From the NCBI GenBank assembly GCA_963678465.1, contig OY782858.1:1798001-1862000 (forward strand): a stretch of DNA of 64,000 bases. The letters run 5' to 3'. The notes below the pieces were generated by a model. That model did not search any database and was not told the DNA's origin. It was given only the letters and a program-made list of their open reading frames with translations. The translations under genes were made by a program, and so were the position numbers. This document shows, piece by piece, positions 35,424 through 44,630 of the stretch (position 1 is the stretch's first letter; each line of letters starts with the position of its first letter). This stretch comes from Paludibacter sp963678465 (lineage in GTDB: Bacteria > Bacteroidota > Bacteroidia > Bacteroidales > Paludibacteraceae).

Positions 35424-36386
35424 CGCTTCCAGCAACCTCATCATTAACTCAATATCCTTCACTCCTTCAGCAAAAGTGCTTTGAGGAGCTGTTCCCGAAA
35501 CGATACAGTTGTAGAAATCGTTGAACTGACAGAGATAACTATCGGATAAATCGGTAGTCGCCAGCAACTCAACCTTATTTTTTGCATAAAGTTTCAGTTC
35601 ATCGTTTTCAAAGCAAATGCTGCCGTTTTTTCCAAGCACCAGCAATCTGTTTTGCTCAAAGCCATTGGTACTATAACAGAGATTCAGATTCCCTGTCACT
35701 CCGTTTTCGAAAACAAGTGTCGATATCAAAGTATCAATTGTTCCAATTTCGGGATTCACCGATTTTGTTGCCGACACTTCGGTTTGCACATCACCAAAAA
35801 TCATTCGCAAAGCGGCCACATTGTGAATTCCGCCATCGAAAATGAATCCTCCCGGGTATTGATTGTTCTTTCGCCACGCAGTTGCATATTTATTATCAAT
35901 ATGCAGACTTTTGTAATCGTTCCAGCAAAATGAAATCACTTCGCCTATCGCATTGTCGGCCATCAACTCTTTTATTTTCGTAAAGGCTTTGTGATACCTG
36001 AAATTTTCGGCCAACAAAAGCACCTGACGATTTTGCGGAACCAAGTCGCGCAGTATTTTTGCTTCGTCGAGACTTGCAGCCAGTGGTTTTTCGAGCAATA
36101 CATGCTTACCGCTTGCGATGGCAAGCCGCGCCATCCCGTAGTTCAGTTCAATGGGCACTGCCACCACCACTGCATCCACATTTTTATCGGCCAATAACTC
36201 ATCGGCAGTATCGTAAACCACCGTGGCATTACATTTCAGCGCAAAAGCTTCGGCTTTGCTCCTGCTACGGTTACACACTGCAGCAACATTAAACTTGTTG
36301 CCGAGCTGTTCTATGGCCGGCCAGTGCAAATCGTTGGCAGCTATTCCGGTGCCAATAAATCCGAGCGAGATTGTTTTCTTTTCCAT
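35421..36386 (-). CDS. Gfo/Idh/MocA-family oxidoreductase
   Basis: A 321-residue NAD(P)-dependent sugar or inositol dehydrogenase-type enzyme. The N-terminal Rossmann motif GFIGTGIAANDLHWPAI is followed by the family signature EKPLAAS near residue 100, containing the catalytic-region lysine, and the alpha/beta substrate domain with GGFIFDGGIHNVAALR. The substrate is unknown and no sugar genes are adjacent. It has its own promoter motif, so it is probably a single-gene unit. Confidence 0.88.
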   Translation of the reverse strand: MEKKTISLGFIGTGIAANDLHWPAIEQLGNKFNVAAVCNRSRSKAEAFALKCNATVVYDTADELLADKNVDAVVVAVPIELNYGMARLAIASGKHVLLEKPLAASLDEAKILRDLVPQNRQVLLLAENFRYHKAFTKIKELMADNAIGEVISFCWNDYKSLHIDNKYATAWRKNNQYPGGFIFDGGIHNVAALRMIFGDVQTEVSATKSVNPEIGTIDTLISTLVFENGVTGNLNLCYSTNGFEQNRLLVLGKNGSICFENDELKLYAKNKVELLATTDLSDSYLCQFNDFYNCIVSGTAPQSTFAEGVKDIELMMRLLEA

Positions 36387-36418
36387 TTGTATATCCTTGT
36401 GTTATCCGATTATTGGAG

Positions 36419-36426
36419 CAAAGATA
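36419..36426 (-). promoter_or_regulatory. TAnnTTTG promoter motif for the Gfo/Idh gene
   Basis: TATCTTTG on the minus strand, 33 bp before the ATG; leader about 26 nt. Confidence 0.55.
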
Positions 36427-36520
36427 GCAAGTTACTTTATTAGTTCAAAGCATTCTCCGAAAAACATCAACGAGTATGATTACCTGCCGGATGCTCAGGT
36501 ACAGCTTCAATTCAGCGCAA

Positions 36521-36553
36521 AAAAAAAGAGAGTATAAAAACTCTCTCTTTTTT
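36521..36553 (-). terminator. Terminator of the bamA-ompH operon
   Basis: AGAGAGT and ACTCTCT pair around a 6-nt loop, with an A-run on one side and a T-run on the other. On the minus strand it lies 30 bp after the last ompH stop. Confidence 0.8.
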
Positions 36554-36580
36554 GTATGCTTTATAAAACTTAAAAAACTT

Positions 36581-37084
36581 TTATTTCAAAGCCAGTTTTT
36601 TCTTCACCTGAGCAGTGATATCGTTCGATTTAGGCGATTGGTAAATAATGCTTTGAGCGCTTAAGTCGAAAATATAAGTGTAATTGTTTTCGGCAGCAAC
36701 ATCGTTGATCGCTTTACGTACTTTGTCGATGACAGGAGTTACCATTTCTTGTTGTTTTTTCTGTAAATCGCTGTAAGCAGTCTGCTGGAAAGTAGTGATT
36801 TTTTGTTCAATCTCCTGGATCTCACTCATTCTCATCTGTTTGATACCATCAGGCATACTGTCTTGTTTCTGTTGAAATTCTTTAATTTTATTGTCGTATT
36901 CCTGACGCATTTTCACTATTTCACCTTCCCATTGTTTACCTAAAGCATCGACTTTCTTTTCGATTTCAGGAATTTCAGGCATGATTGAAATAATTTCTTT
37001 TGAATTGATATGGCCCAGTTTTTCCTGAGCAAAGAGTCCTAAAGGTAATGCGCAAAGCATTATGAGAGTTAATTTCTTGAACAT
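36581..37084 (-). CDS. OmpH/Skp-family periplasmic chaperone (second copy)
   Basis: A 167-residue protein with a signal peptide (cleavage near LFAQE) and a long charged coiled coil (about 45-125), as in Skp/OmpH. Skp trimers grip unfolded outer-membrane proteins and hand them to BamA. It is last in the operon, 63 bp after the first ompH gene, and the two are paralogues with similar ends (the C-terminal ...ITAQVKKKLALK versus ...LILTKLGYSK). Confidence 0.88.
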   Translation of the reverse strand: MFKKLTLIMLCALPLGLFAQEKLGHINSKEIISIMPEIPEIEKKVDALGKQWEGEIVKMRQEYDNKIKEFQQKQDSMPDGIKQMRMSEIQEIEQKITTFQQTAYSDLQKKQQEMVTPVIDKVRKAINDVAAENNYTYIFDLSAQSIIYQSPKSNDITAQVKKKLALK

Positions 37085-37147
37085 GATTGTTGATTTATTT
37101 TATTATTTATTATTTCGTTTTTTTATAAGGGCTACAAATTTAAAAAA

Positions 37148-37663
37148 TTATTTTGAATAGCCCAACTTTGTTAAAATCAAATCGCTGATATCTAATTTTG
37201 GCGAAGTAAAAATAACATTCATTGATGAACTTTTGTCGAAAACAAGGCTCAGGTCTTTTTCTTTACTTACATCCTGAATAGCTGCATACACTTCGTCCTG
37301 AATAGGTTTCATCAAACTCTGTCTTTTTTTAAAGAGTTCGCCTTCGGTACCAAAATAAGTACGTTTAAGTTCCTGAGCAGCTTTTTCCTTGCTCACTATT
37401 TCCTCTTCACGTTTCACTTTCATGTCCTCCGAAAGAAATACAAGCTCGGTCTGATAGTTTTTGTACATACTTTGCACTTCCTGCATTTTTGTTTCCACTT
37501 CCGATTGCCATTTTTTCGAAATCTGATTCAATTGTTCGTTTGCAGTTTCGAAAGCCGGAATATTCTTCATAATATATTCCATATCAACCATTGCAAATTT
37601 CTGAGCGTTTCCTGCGAAACTTATTCCTGCCAATAAGCAGAGCGTGAAAATTACTTTTTTCAT
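37148..37663 (-). CDS. OmpH/Skp-family periplasmic chaperone (first copy)
   Basis: A 171-residue secreted coiled-coil protein starting MKKVIFTLCLLAGISFAGNAQKFAMVDMEYIM, with the usual Bacteroidota OmpH N-terminal strand followed by the long helices. It acts as a holding chaperone for outer-membrane proteins. Directly downstream of bamA, which supports the role. Confidence 0.9.
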   Translation of the reverse strand: MKKVIFTLCLLAGISFAGNAQKFAMVDMEYIMKNIPAFETANEQLNQISKKWQSEVETKMQEVQSMYKNYQTELVFLSEDMKVKREEEIVSKEKAAQELKRTYFGTEGELFKKRQSLMKPIQDEVYAAIQDVSKEKDLSLVFDKSSSMNVIFTSPKLDISDLILTKLGYSK

Positions 37664-37791
37664 ATTGTTTTAATGTTGAATTTAAATAATAAATCCGGAT
37701 TGATGAATATAATACAAATATTCTGCCAAATTAAACCGACAAATTAAACAAGACATAAATCACAACAAGTCAGCAGATTGAAAAATAAGAT

Positions 37792-40422
37792 TTATAATTC
37801 CTGACCGAGTACAAAGTGGAACTGACTTCCGCCCTTGTTGCCATCCACACCTTTGTCGAATCCATACGCCCAGTCGATACCCATCATACCGAACATAGGT
37901 AAGAAAATACGAACTCCGACACCAGCCGAACGTTTCAGGTCGAAAGGATTGTATCCTTTTATCGAACTAAAGGCATTACCGGCTTCGAGGAACGTGAGTG
38001 CATAAATGGTGGCCGATTGCTCGAGCGACAAAGGATAACGAAGCTCCATTGTAAACTTATTGTACAAATAACCGGCGTACGAACCTGTAGTATTACTGTA
38101 CGGAGTCAACGATCCACTTTCGTAACCACGCATGGCAACATAATCGGTTCCGTAACTTGTGTACGACGACATTCCATCACCTCCCATATAGAATGTTTCG
38201 AATGGCGATTTCACATTTTTGTTGTAATGACCAAGGTAAGAGAACATCACACGGCTCATCAGTACCAGCGATTTATCATTGGTGGTGAGAGGTGTAAACA
38301 TTTTACCCGAGAAAGTCCATTTGTGATATTCGATCCATTTATACCGTTCCTGATCTGACAAATCGGAATTATAGACTTTATTGTTAAAACTTGAATAAGG
38401 AGGAGTAATCTTCAGCCCCAGCGAGAAAGAAGATCCCCGACGGGTATAAATTGGGTTATCAATTGAATTACGGCTTAATACAAGATTCAGACTAAGGTTA
38501 TTAAAATGTCCCTCTGTCATTGGGAACATCGATTTGTACCAATCGTTCAGCATAAACAGCTGATACGACATTTCGCCATAGAAAGTAAAAAAGTCATCAG
38601 GCCAGCTCAAACGTTTACCGTACCCAATAGTCGCTCCGATCGTACGCATGTATTTGTCGGGGTCGGTTTCACTTTCGTACATCGACGAGTTCCCATAACT
38701 ATTTCCGTAACTACTGCCGTAACCACCGTAACTGCCGTAACCGTAACCACCATAGCCCGAATAAGAACTCATACTACTCAAATACCTATCGCTGATGGTG
38801 GACTGACTTGAATAATAGATGGACGACGACAATGAATTAGGTCTTTTACCTCCCAACCATGGTTCGAGAAACGAAAGACTTACAGATGAATAGGAAGATC
38901 CGTTTGTACGTGCATTGAGCGAGAAAGTTTGTCCTTCGCCCTGAGGTACGATACGGTAAGTTTCGGGACGGAATAAATTCTGAATAGCAAAGTTACTGAA
39001 TTTAAGTCCGATACTTCCCACAATACCTGTAGAACCCCAACCTGCCGAGAATTCAACCTGGTCGCTCCCCTTTGTTTCGAGTTCGTAAGTAACGTCTACT
39101 GTACCATTTTCGGGATTGGGTTGAATGTCCGGTTTTAGTTTTTCCTGATCGAAATGTCCCATTTGAGCTAACTCACGCAACGAACGCATAATATCGGATT
39201 GACTGTAAAGCTGACCCGGTTTTGTACGTAACTCGCGGCGCACCACATGTTCGTAAACACGCGTGTTCCCTTTGATGCCTATTTCGTTGATTGTAGCTGG
39301 CTTGCCTTCGTAAATACGCATTTCGAAGTCGATAGAATCATTGTCAATTTGTACTTCTACAGGCTCGATATTCGAAAACAAATAACCGCGGTCCTGATAA
39401 AGCTTACTCACCGCTTCGTTTTCGTCGGTTTGTATGCGTTCCATTAAATGCTTGTGATTATATACGTCTCCTTTTTTAATACCCAGCACAGCATCGAGAT
39501 AATCGTAAGGATAGATTGTATTACCAATCCATTTGATGTTGCGGAAATAATATTTCTTGCCTTCGTTTACAGTAATATAAACGCTCACTGTTTTATCGTC
39601 GAATCGCACAACGCTATCGGCCACAATGTAAGCATCACGGTATCCGATTTCGTTATATTTATCAATAAGTGCAATCTTATCTTTTTCGTATTCCTCATTG
39701 ACAAACTTTTTGGTACGGAAGAAGTTTCTCCAGTTCTTATCGTTTGTCTTCTTCATTGTTTTATTGATCTGATTGAATGACAAAACATTATTTCCGGTGA
39801 TAACAATCTGGTGAACTTTTGTTTTTAGTTTTTTATCAACGTCCACATCCACTATCACATGTCCGGCCTTGTTCGGGTCGTTGCGCTGAAAAACTTTAGC
39901 ATCTACATTGAAGAAACCTTTTTCTTCCATGTATCGCTCAATCACCTTTTTGGCACGGTCGGAGATATTGGGAGTAATCTGATTGCCTTTCACAATACCG
40001 AGTTTTACCTCAAGGTCTTCTATTTCTCCTTTTTTCAAACCTTTAAAATTGATTTCTGAAACTCTCGGGCGTTCCTTTAAGCTGATATTCAACCATACTT
40101 TGCCATCTGCAATTTTAGTCGCATATATTTTCACGTCCGAAAACAGACCCTGCCTCATAAAAAGTTTTACTGCTTTGGAAATGGCTTCGCCGGGAACACT
40201 TACGATATCTCCTATCGAAAGACCCGAAAAACCAACAAGAAGAAAATCCTCATAATTATCGGCTCCTGTAATTGTAATCTCGGCAATTTCATATTTCGGA
40301 TTGGCATTTGAATAAACAATTTCCGGTAGTTTTGTAGTATCATTTTCATTCACTGTCTGACCAACAACAATTTGTCCAAAAGCCATGAAAAATGTAAAAA
40401 GAAAAAGAATTTTGTATTGCAT
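37792..40422 (-). CDS. bamA: Outer-membrane protein assembly factor BamA
   Basis: An 876-residue outer-membrane protein that inserts beta-barrels. After a signal peptide come five POTRA domains (about 45-440; for example the VRRELRTKPGQLYS segment of the last) and a 16-strand Omp85 barrel with the conserved VGVRIFLPMFGMMGIDWAYG-like terminal region. An unusual tract of Gly, Tyr and Ser (about residues 550-579) lies in the barrel region. Position between uppS and two ompH genes is typical for Bacteroidales. Confidence 0.95.
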   Translation of the reverse strand: MQYKILFLFTFFMAFGQIVVGQTVNENDTTKLPEIVYSNANPKYEIAEITITGADNYEDFLLVGFSGLSIGDIVSVPGEAISKAVKLFMRQGLFSDVKIYATKIADGKVWLNISLKERPRVSEINFKGLKKGEIEDLEVKLGIVKGNQITPNISDRAKKVIERYMEEKGFFNVDAKVFQRNDPNKAGHVIVDVDVDKKLKTKVHQIVITGNNVLSFNQINKTMKKTNDKNWRNFFRTKKFVNEEYEKDKIALIDKYNEIGYRDAYIVADSVVRFDDKTVSVYITVNEGKKYYFRNIKWIGNTIYPYDYLDAVLGIKKGDVYNHKHLMERIQTDENEAVSKLYQDRGYLFSNIEPVEVQIDNDSIDFEMRIYEGKPATINEIGIKGNTRVYEHVVRRELRTKPGQLYSQSDIMRSLRELAQMGHFDQEKLKPDIQPNPENGTVDVTYELETKGSDQVEFSAGWGSTGIVGSIGLKFSNFAIQNLFRPETYRIVPQGEGQTFSLNARTNGSSYSSVSLSFLEPWLGGKRPNSLSSSIYYSSQSTISDRYLSSMSSYSGYGGYGYGSYGGYGSSYGNSYGNSSMYESETDPDKYMRTIGATIGYGKRLSWPDDFFTFYGEMSYQLFMLNDWYKSMFPMTEGHFNNLSLNLVLSRNSIDNPIYTRRGSSFSLGLKITPPYSSFNNKVYNSDLSDQERYKWIEYHKWTFSGKMFTPLTTNDKSLVLMSRVMFSYLGHYNKNVKSPFETFYMGGDGMSSYTSYGTDYVAMRGYESGSLTPYSNTTGSYAGYLYNKFTMELRYPLSLEQSATIYALTFLEAGNAFSSIKGYNPFDLKRSAGVGVRIFLPMFGMMGIDWAYGFDKGVDGNKGGSQFHFVLGQEL

Positions 40423-40467
40423 AAAGGAGGTTATGATAATTCGAAGTGCATGTTATGATTTAATATT

Positions 40468-41193
40468 TTATTTTCCGAACCTACGTTCGCGTTGTTGGAA
40501 ATCGCAAATTGCTTCGTAAAAGTTTTCTTTTCTGAAGTCTGGCCAATGAGTCTGCGTGAAATACATTTCGGTATAAGCAATTTGCCAAAGCAAAAAATTA
40601 CTGATTCTGAATTCGCCACTTGTACGGATCAGCAAATCGGGATCAGGAATCGACTTTGTAGTGAGATACGAAGAAACAATTTCTTCATTTATTTCGTCGA
40701 CCTGCAGCGTGCCTTTACAGACATCAAGGTTTATTTTCCTTATCGCATCCATAATTTCCCATCGGGCCGAATAACTCAACGCCAACACCAAACTCAAGCC
40801 ATTGTTTTTGGCCGTATCGTCGATGCAACGTTGTAATTTATCGCAACAAGATTGGGGCAAGCGGCTTAAATCGCCAATGGCAAGCAGACTTACGTTGTTT
40901 TTGTTCAACGTTGGGGTTTCCTTCTCGATTGTATCGATGAGTAACTCCATCAACGCATCCACCTCCTGCTGAGGTCGTCCCCAGTTTTCAGTCGAAAACG
41001 CATAAAGTGTCAGGTACTTAATGCCAATTTCGGCTGCAGCTTCCGTCACTTCACGCACAGAAGTTACACCATTCTGATGTCCGAAAATCCGATCATAACC
41101 ACGCTCTTTGGCCCAACGACCATTCCCATCCATTATAATGGCAACGTGCTGTGGCAGACGGTCAGCATCAATTTTTTCCTTAAAAGTTGGCAT
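40468..41193 (-). CDS. uppS: Isoprenyl transferase (undecaprenyl pyrophosphate synthase)
   Basis: A 241-residue cis-prenyltransferase that adds isopentenyl units to farnesyl pyrophosphate to make undecaprenyl pyrophosphate, the lipid carrier for peptidoglycan and O-antigen. The catalytic D22 lies in IIMDGNGRWA; the FSTENW segment and the C-terminal IRTSGE motif (R and E for the second substrate) are present. The stop is 45 bp before bamA. Confidence 0.95.
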   Translation of the reverse strand: MPTFKEKIDADRLPQHVAIIMDGNGRWAKERGYDRIFGHQNGVTSVREVTEAAAEIGIKYLTLYAFSTENWGRPQQEVDALMELLIDTIEKETPTLNKNNVSLLAIGDLSRLPQSCCDKLQRCIDDTAKNNGLSLVLALSYSARWEIMDAIRKINLDVCKGTLQVDEINEEIVSSYLTTKSIPDPDLLIRTSGEFRISNFLLWQIAYTEMYFTQTHWPDFRKENFYEAICDFQQRERRFGK

Positions 41194-41231
41194 ATCTATT
41201 TTATGTTCTTTTTTTTATCGAAATTAAAAAA

Positions 41232-41897
41232 TCAGAATGACTGACTTGAGCAGTCACACTTCTTTTTCCATATGTTCAATGTTATCCCTACACTCAGTGT
41301 CGACAACATATCGTTATTAAAAATATTTGTTCCGTTCAGTCCCGCAGGATTATTAAAATCATCGCCACCCTCCAGGTCATCTGAAAACATCAATCGATTG
41401 CTCCATATTATATTCAGGTTCAACCGATCACCAATCATCATTTTAAAGCCCAGACCAAATGGTAAACTCATTGTAGCCACCGAATTGCCTAACACTCCAC
41501 CTACTCCTGCAAAAACAAAAGGTGTAAACGTTTTACTAAAAGGCAGGTATTCTTTTCGTTCGTAACTGAAAAAATTAAATTCACCGGCCAAATCAAGCGT
41601 ATTTACCCTATTGTTGTATGGAAAAAAAGTTCCATTTGTAATTAATCCATCTCCGGCAACCGTTGTAGAATTCAAATTCAAATGAGCCGCTAAACGCGGA
41701 TGAAACTTTTGACGGTAAATTAATCCATAACTTAACTGAGCGTTTTTAAACAAAACGTTATTTGCATCGCCCAAATAATACGAAGATCCACCATGCACGC
41801 CAATTTCGGCGAAGTAAGTATCTTCCTGAGCATTCACCAGCCCTGCTAACAGTAATAGAAATCCTGTTATTGCGTACCTAATTATTTTAAAATTCAT
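41232..41897 (-). CDS. DUF6089 outer-membrane protein, PorG-like
   Basis: A 221-residue secreted beta-barrel protein with a signal peptide ending at NAQ. The start of the mature part, YFAEIGVHGGSSYYLGDAN, and the regular alternation of strands fit the DUF6089 family, to which PorG of the type IX secretion system belongs. Its place before uppS and bamA is common in this order. Whether it serves type IX secretion cannot be told from this window, since no other Por gene is present. Confidence 0.75.
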   Translation of the reverse strand: MNFKIIRYAITGFLLLLAGLVNAQEDTYFAEIGVHGGSSYYLGDANNVLFKNAQLSYGLIYRQKFHPRLAAHLNLNSTTVAGDGLITNGTFFPYNNRVNTLDLAGEFNFFSYERKEYLPFSKTFTPFVFAGVGGVLGNSVATMSLPFGLGFKMMIGDRLNLNIIWSNRLMFSDDLEGGDDFNNPAGLNGTNIFNNDMLSTLSVGITLNIWKKKCDCSSQSF

Positions 41898-41982
41898 TTT
41901 TTGTGTTGTATGAGTTTAAGTAATCAGATAAACAACGATTTTATTTCATATAAATTTTATTCATCGGCCGAAAAACCTGCAA

Positions 41983-41990
41983 CAAAAGTA
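41983..41990 (-). promoter_or_regulatory. TAnnTTTG promoter motif for the porG-uppS-bamA-ompH operon
   Basis: TACTTTTG on the minus strand; leader about 80 nt before the DUF6089 ATG. Confidence 0.45.
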
Positions 41991-42107
41991 ATGATTATCT
42001 TTTAATATTGACTAAAAGCACTCATACTGATTGTACTATTTAACAAAATATTGCAAAAATAGTGAGATTGTTGCATTAAGCGCTTCTATATTTAAAATTG
42101 CTGTATT

Positions 42108-42530
42108 TTAATGCATCTGCTTTAATTGTTCTAAGGCCTTATTTTCCTTATCGGTCATGTCAATCCTGAGTTCCGGCGATTTATCATCGTTGCCACATAA
42201 ATGCAGGATACCGTGAATTAAAATCCTGTGTAATTCTGTTTCAAAATCTGCTACATATTCATCGGCATTGGACTTCACTGTGTCAAGGCTTATAAAAATA
42301 TCGCCCGAAATTGTATTTCCTGTAGTATAATCAAAAGTAATTATATCAGTGTAATAGTCGTGTTCGAGGTATTGATTATTGATCTCGAGTATCTTTTGGT
42401 CATCGCAAAACACATAGGCAATGTCGCCCGTTTTTTTTCCATAACCGGCAGCTATCTCTTTGATCCAACGGTTGATCCTTTGCTTTTCGAGCTTCGGCAT
42501 TTTTACATTTTCGGCTATATACTGAATCAT
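42108..42530 (-). CDS. ybeY: Endoribonuclease YbeY (16S rRNA maturation)
   Basis: A 140-residue metal-dependent RNase of the UPF0054 family, needed for 16S rRNA 3'-end maturation. The metal site HGILHLCGNDD has the two canonical histidines, but the third ligand position is Asp instead of His. The fold is otherwise as expected (ISGDIFIS strand, ELHRILIHG helix). It is the last gene after mltD, with a 99-bp gap. Confidence 0.9.
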   Translation of the reverse strand: MIQYIAENVKMPKLEKQRINRWIKEIAAGYGKKTGDIAYVFCDDQKILEINNQYLEHDYYTDIITFDYTTGNTISGDIFISLDTVKSNADEYVADFETELHRILIHGILHLCGNDDKSPELRIDMTDKENKALEQLKQMH

Positions 42531-42548
42531 TGAGCATTTACGATTTAT

Positions 42549-42564
42549 CCCGATAGCTATCGGG
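42549..42564. repeat. 16-nt perfect palindrome CCCGATAGCTATCGGG
   Basis: A perfect palindrome between mltD and ybeY. One half (TAGCTATCGGGG) also occurs at 25546-25557. It may be a member of a genome-wide palindromic repeat family. Confidence 0.5.
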
Positions 42565-42629
42565 GATATTGTTTAATAAAAACAAACAACACATTACCGG
42601 TTGGGGTCTATACTTTTATCGGTACTTTG

Positions 42630-43910
42630 TTATTTTATAATTTTAATTCGCTGACCGATATTTATTTTCGAACCCCTAATGTTATTCCATCTTTTTAGTT
42701 TAGCAAGCGAAACTCCGTGTTTATTGGCAATGTAGCCTAAAGTCTGACCTTTCTTCACTTTATGATAAATAACCCTGCCTGAGCCACCTCCGGGCGACAC
42801 AGATGTGTTCAATGGCTGAATTTCTATTTCGCTTCGGCGGTTATGAATCAACGAATCGGCCTTATACGAAACTACATTGGCGTAATTTTCGATAAAGGAA
42901 TTTGCATAATTTAAAGGAAGACAGACTGAATAAGGTTTTATGTTTCCGGGCACTATATCTTTTCGGTATTGAGGATTCATCAATCGAACCTGTTGAATAG
43001 GAATATTCAATACATCCGAAATTTGCTGCAAATGAACACGTTCGTTCACCATTACAGTATCAGTAATGACAGGCATTTGCACTTTGGCTTTACACAAATT
43101 ATGATGAGTTGCGTAATGCATAGCATAATTGGCTGCAATAAAAATGGGCACATAACCACGCGTTTCACGTGGTAAATAAGGATATATGGCCCAATAATCG
43201 CGTTTTCCTCCCGCGCGACGTATGGCTTTATTCACATTACCCGGTCCGCAGTTATAAGCTGCAATTACAAGGTTCCAGTCGCCATAAATTGAATAAAGAT
43301 CTTTCAGAAAACGAGCAGCAGCATAAGTTGCCTTCACAGGATCGAGACGTTCGTCCACAAGGCTGTTGATTTCGAGACCATACATTCGGCCGGTACCAAT
43401 CATAAATTGCCATAATCCAGCAGCCCCCATGTGCGAAACGATTGTTGTATTCAGCGCCGATTCGATAATGGGCAGATATTTAAGCTCGAGCGGCAGATTG
43501 TTTGCGCCGAGGATCTGCTCGAAGATAGGGAAATAATAATCGCTCATTCCCATCATGTATTCCACCTGACGGCGTTTGCGCACCGTATAGAGTTCAATAA
43601 AGGAGCGAACTGAGTTATTAAAAGGCATTTCCATCAGACAGGGCATTTTGGAAAGTCTTAGTTTGTAAATTGAATCGGAAACATTCAGCATCACTTCCTC
43701 CGAACTACAGTCAGAAGAGTCGGAACGTTCAATGAGCCAGGTATGCAGGAGATTATCGAGGGTATTATCGAATTCCATTGGTATTAATATCGTAGAATCG
43801 GGATCCTCGGTATCAGGTACTTCGTTTGGCAACACTTTCGACTGCTGTGCCGAAAGAGACCATGTACTCAACATCAAAAATCCGGTAAATAAAAAAGCCC
43901 TAAAATTCAT
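42630..43910 (-). CDS. MltD-like lytic transglycosylase with LysM domain
   Basis: A 426-residue secreted murein hydrolase. Following a signal peptide is a family 1 lytic transglycosylase domain (about 125-280) with catalytic E150 in PIIESALN and the conserved GLWQFM, AAYNCGPGNV and PRETRGY motifs. One LysM peptidoglycan-binding repeat is at the C-terminus (about 378-424, YHKVKKGQTLGYIANKHGV). It cleaves glycan strands to 1,6-anhydromuropeptides during wall turnover. Located after the DUF5683 gene, 26 bp apart. Confidence 0.92.
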   Translation of the reverse strand: MNFRAFLFTGFLMLSTWSLSAQQSKVLPNEVPDTEDPDSTILIPMEFDNTLDNLLHTWLIERSDSSDCSSEEVMLNVSDSIYKLRLSKMPCLMEMPFNNSVRSFIELYTVRKRRQVEYMMGMSDYYFPIFEQILGANNLPLELKYLPIIESALNTTIVSHMGAAGLWQFMIGTGRMYGLEINSLVDERLDPVKATYAAARFLKDLYSIYGDWNLVIAAYNCGPGNVNKAIRRAGGKRDYWAIYPYLPRETRGYVPIFIAANYAMHYATHHNLCKAKVQMPVITDTVMVNERVHLQQISDVLNIPIQQVRLMNPQYRKDIVPGNIKPYSVCLPLNYANSFIENYANVVSYKADSLIHNRRSEIEIQPLNTSVSPGGGSGRVIYHKVKKGQTLGYIANKHGVSLAKLKRWNNIRGSKINIGQRIKIIK

Positions 43911-43936
43911 CCTGCAAAAATATTATATTAAAAAAA

Positions 43937-44617
43937 TTATTTCAAATTCAAACTCAACTGAAACCCTGCCGATTTCGACGCTCCATATCTGTTATCAATC
44001 AACGACGGACGTATATGCAATGATAAATCGGAACTAATATCGAAATCGAAAAGCTGTGCATCAACATAGGCTTCGAGCAAAGTCAGGCCATAATATACCA
44101 CAGATAAAATAACACTTAAATCGCGGTATCGGCGAGTTTGCTGGTAATACGTAGTCAGATTTGATTTCAGCCCGTTTATTCCGTTCGGATAATTTTCCAC
44201 CGTCACCCCCGGAGGTAAAATATCGAGAAAACTATTCGTACTTTCGAGATCATCATTGATATCAATATAGGCCGACCTGTAGCTCTCGTAACGCGATGAT
44301 GTGAAACGTATTGCATAGGCACAGCCCAAAAAACCTGCATAAACAATGGGCAACTTCCAGTAACTGCGATTGGCAATTTGTCCGTAACCCGGTATAATGG
44401 CGCCCATCCAAATCGATCTTACAGGATCGGGTTTGAACTTTTTCACATCCGATGAATCATTTGAACGCTTTTCAATTTTAATCATTTTACTGTCATCGGA
44501 AAACTGCACATCACTGTTTGGTATTGTGTACAAACTATCCGTTTTGTTTTCCTGCGCCGAAGCGAAGGCACAAAACAAAAAGCAGAAAAAGAAGATTTCA
44601 GTCAGCCGTTTTATCAC
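43937..44617 (-). CDS. DUF5683 membrane-associated protein
   Basis: A 226-residue protein of unknown function in the DUF5683 family. I chose a GTG start at 44617 because it places a typical signal peptide (VIKRLTEIFFFCFLFCAFASA) at the N-terminus and begins 13 bp after the parB stop; a longer frame would start inside parB. The middle (SIWMGAIIPGYGQIANRSYWKLPIVYAGFLGCAYA) has the family glycine pattern and one or two hydrophobic segments. It is conserved in position between parB and mltD in Bacteroidales. Confidence 0.75.
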   Translation of the reverse strand: MIKRLTEIFFFCFLFCAFASAQENKTDSLYTIPNSDVQFSDDSKMIKIEKRSNDSSDVKKFKPDPVRSIWMGAIIPGYGQIANRSYWKLPIVYAGFLGCAYAIRFTSSRYESYRSAYIDINDDLESTNSFLDILPPGVTVENYPNGINGLKSNLTTYYQQTRRYRDLSVILSVVYYGLTLLEAYVDAQLFDFDISSDLSLHIRPSLIDNRYGASKSAGFQLSLNLK

Positions 44618-44630
44618 AAATTTCTGATTT

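Noticed and set aside
40423..40430. AAAGGAGG just upstream of bamA, resembling a strong Shine-Dalgarno
   Set aside because: It is on the strand opposite to bamA; the plus-strand frames after it are short, unlike real genes and overlap uppS.
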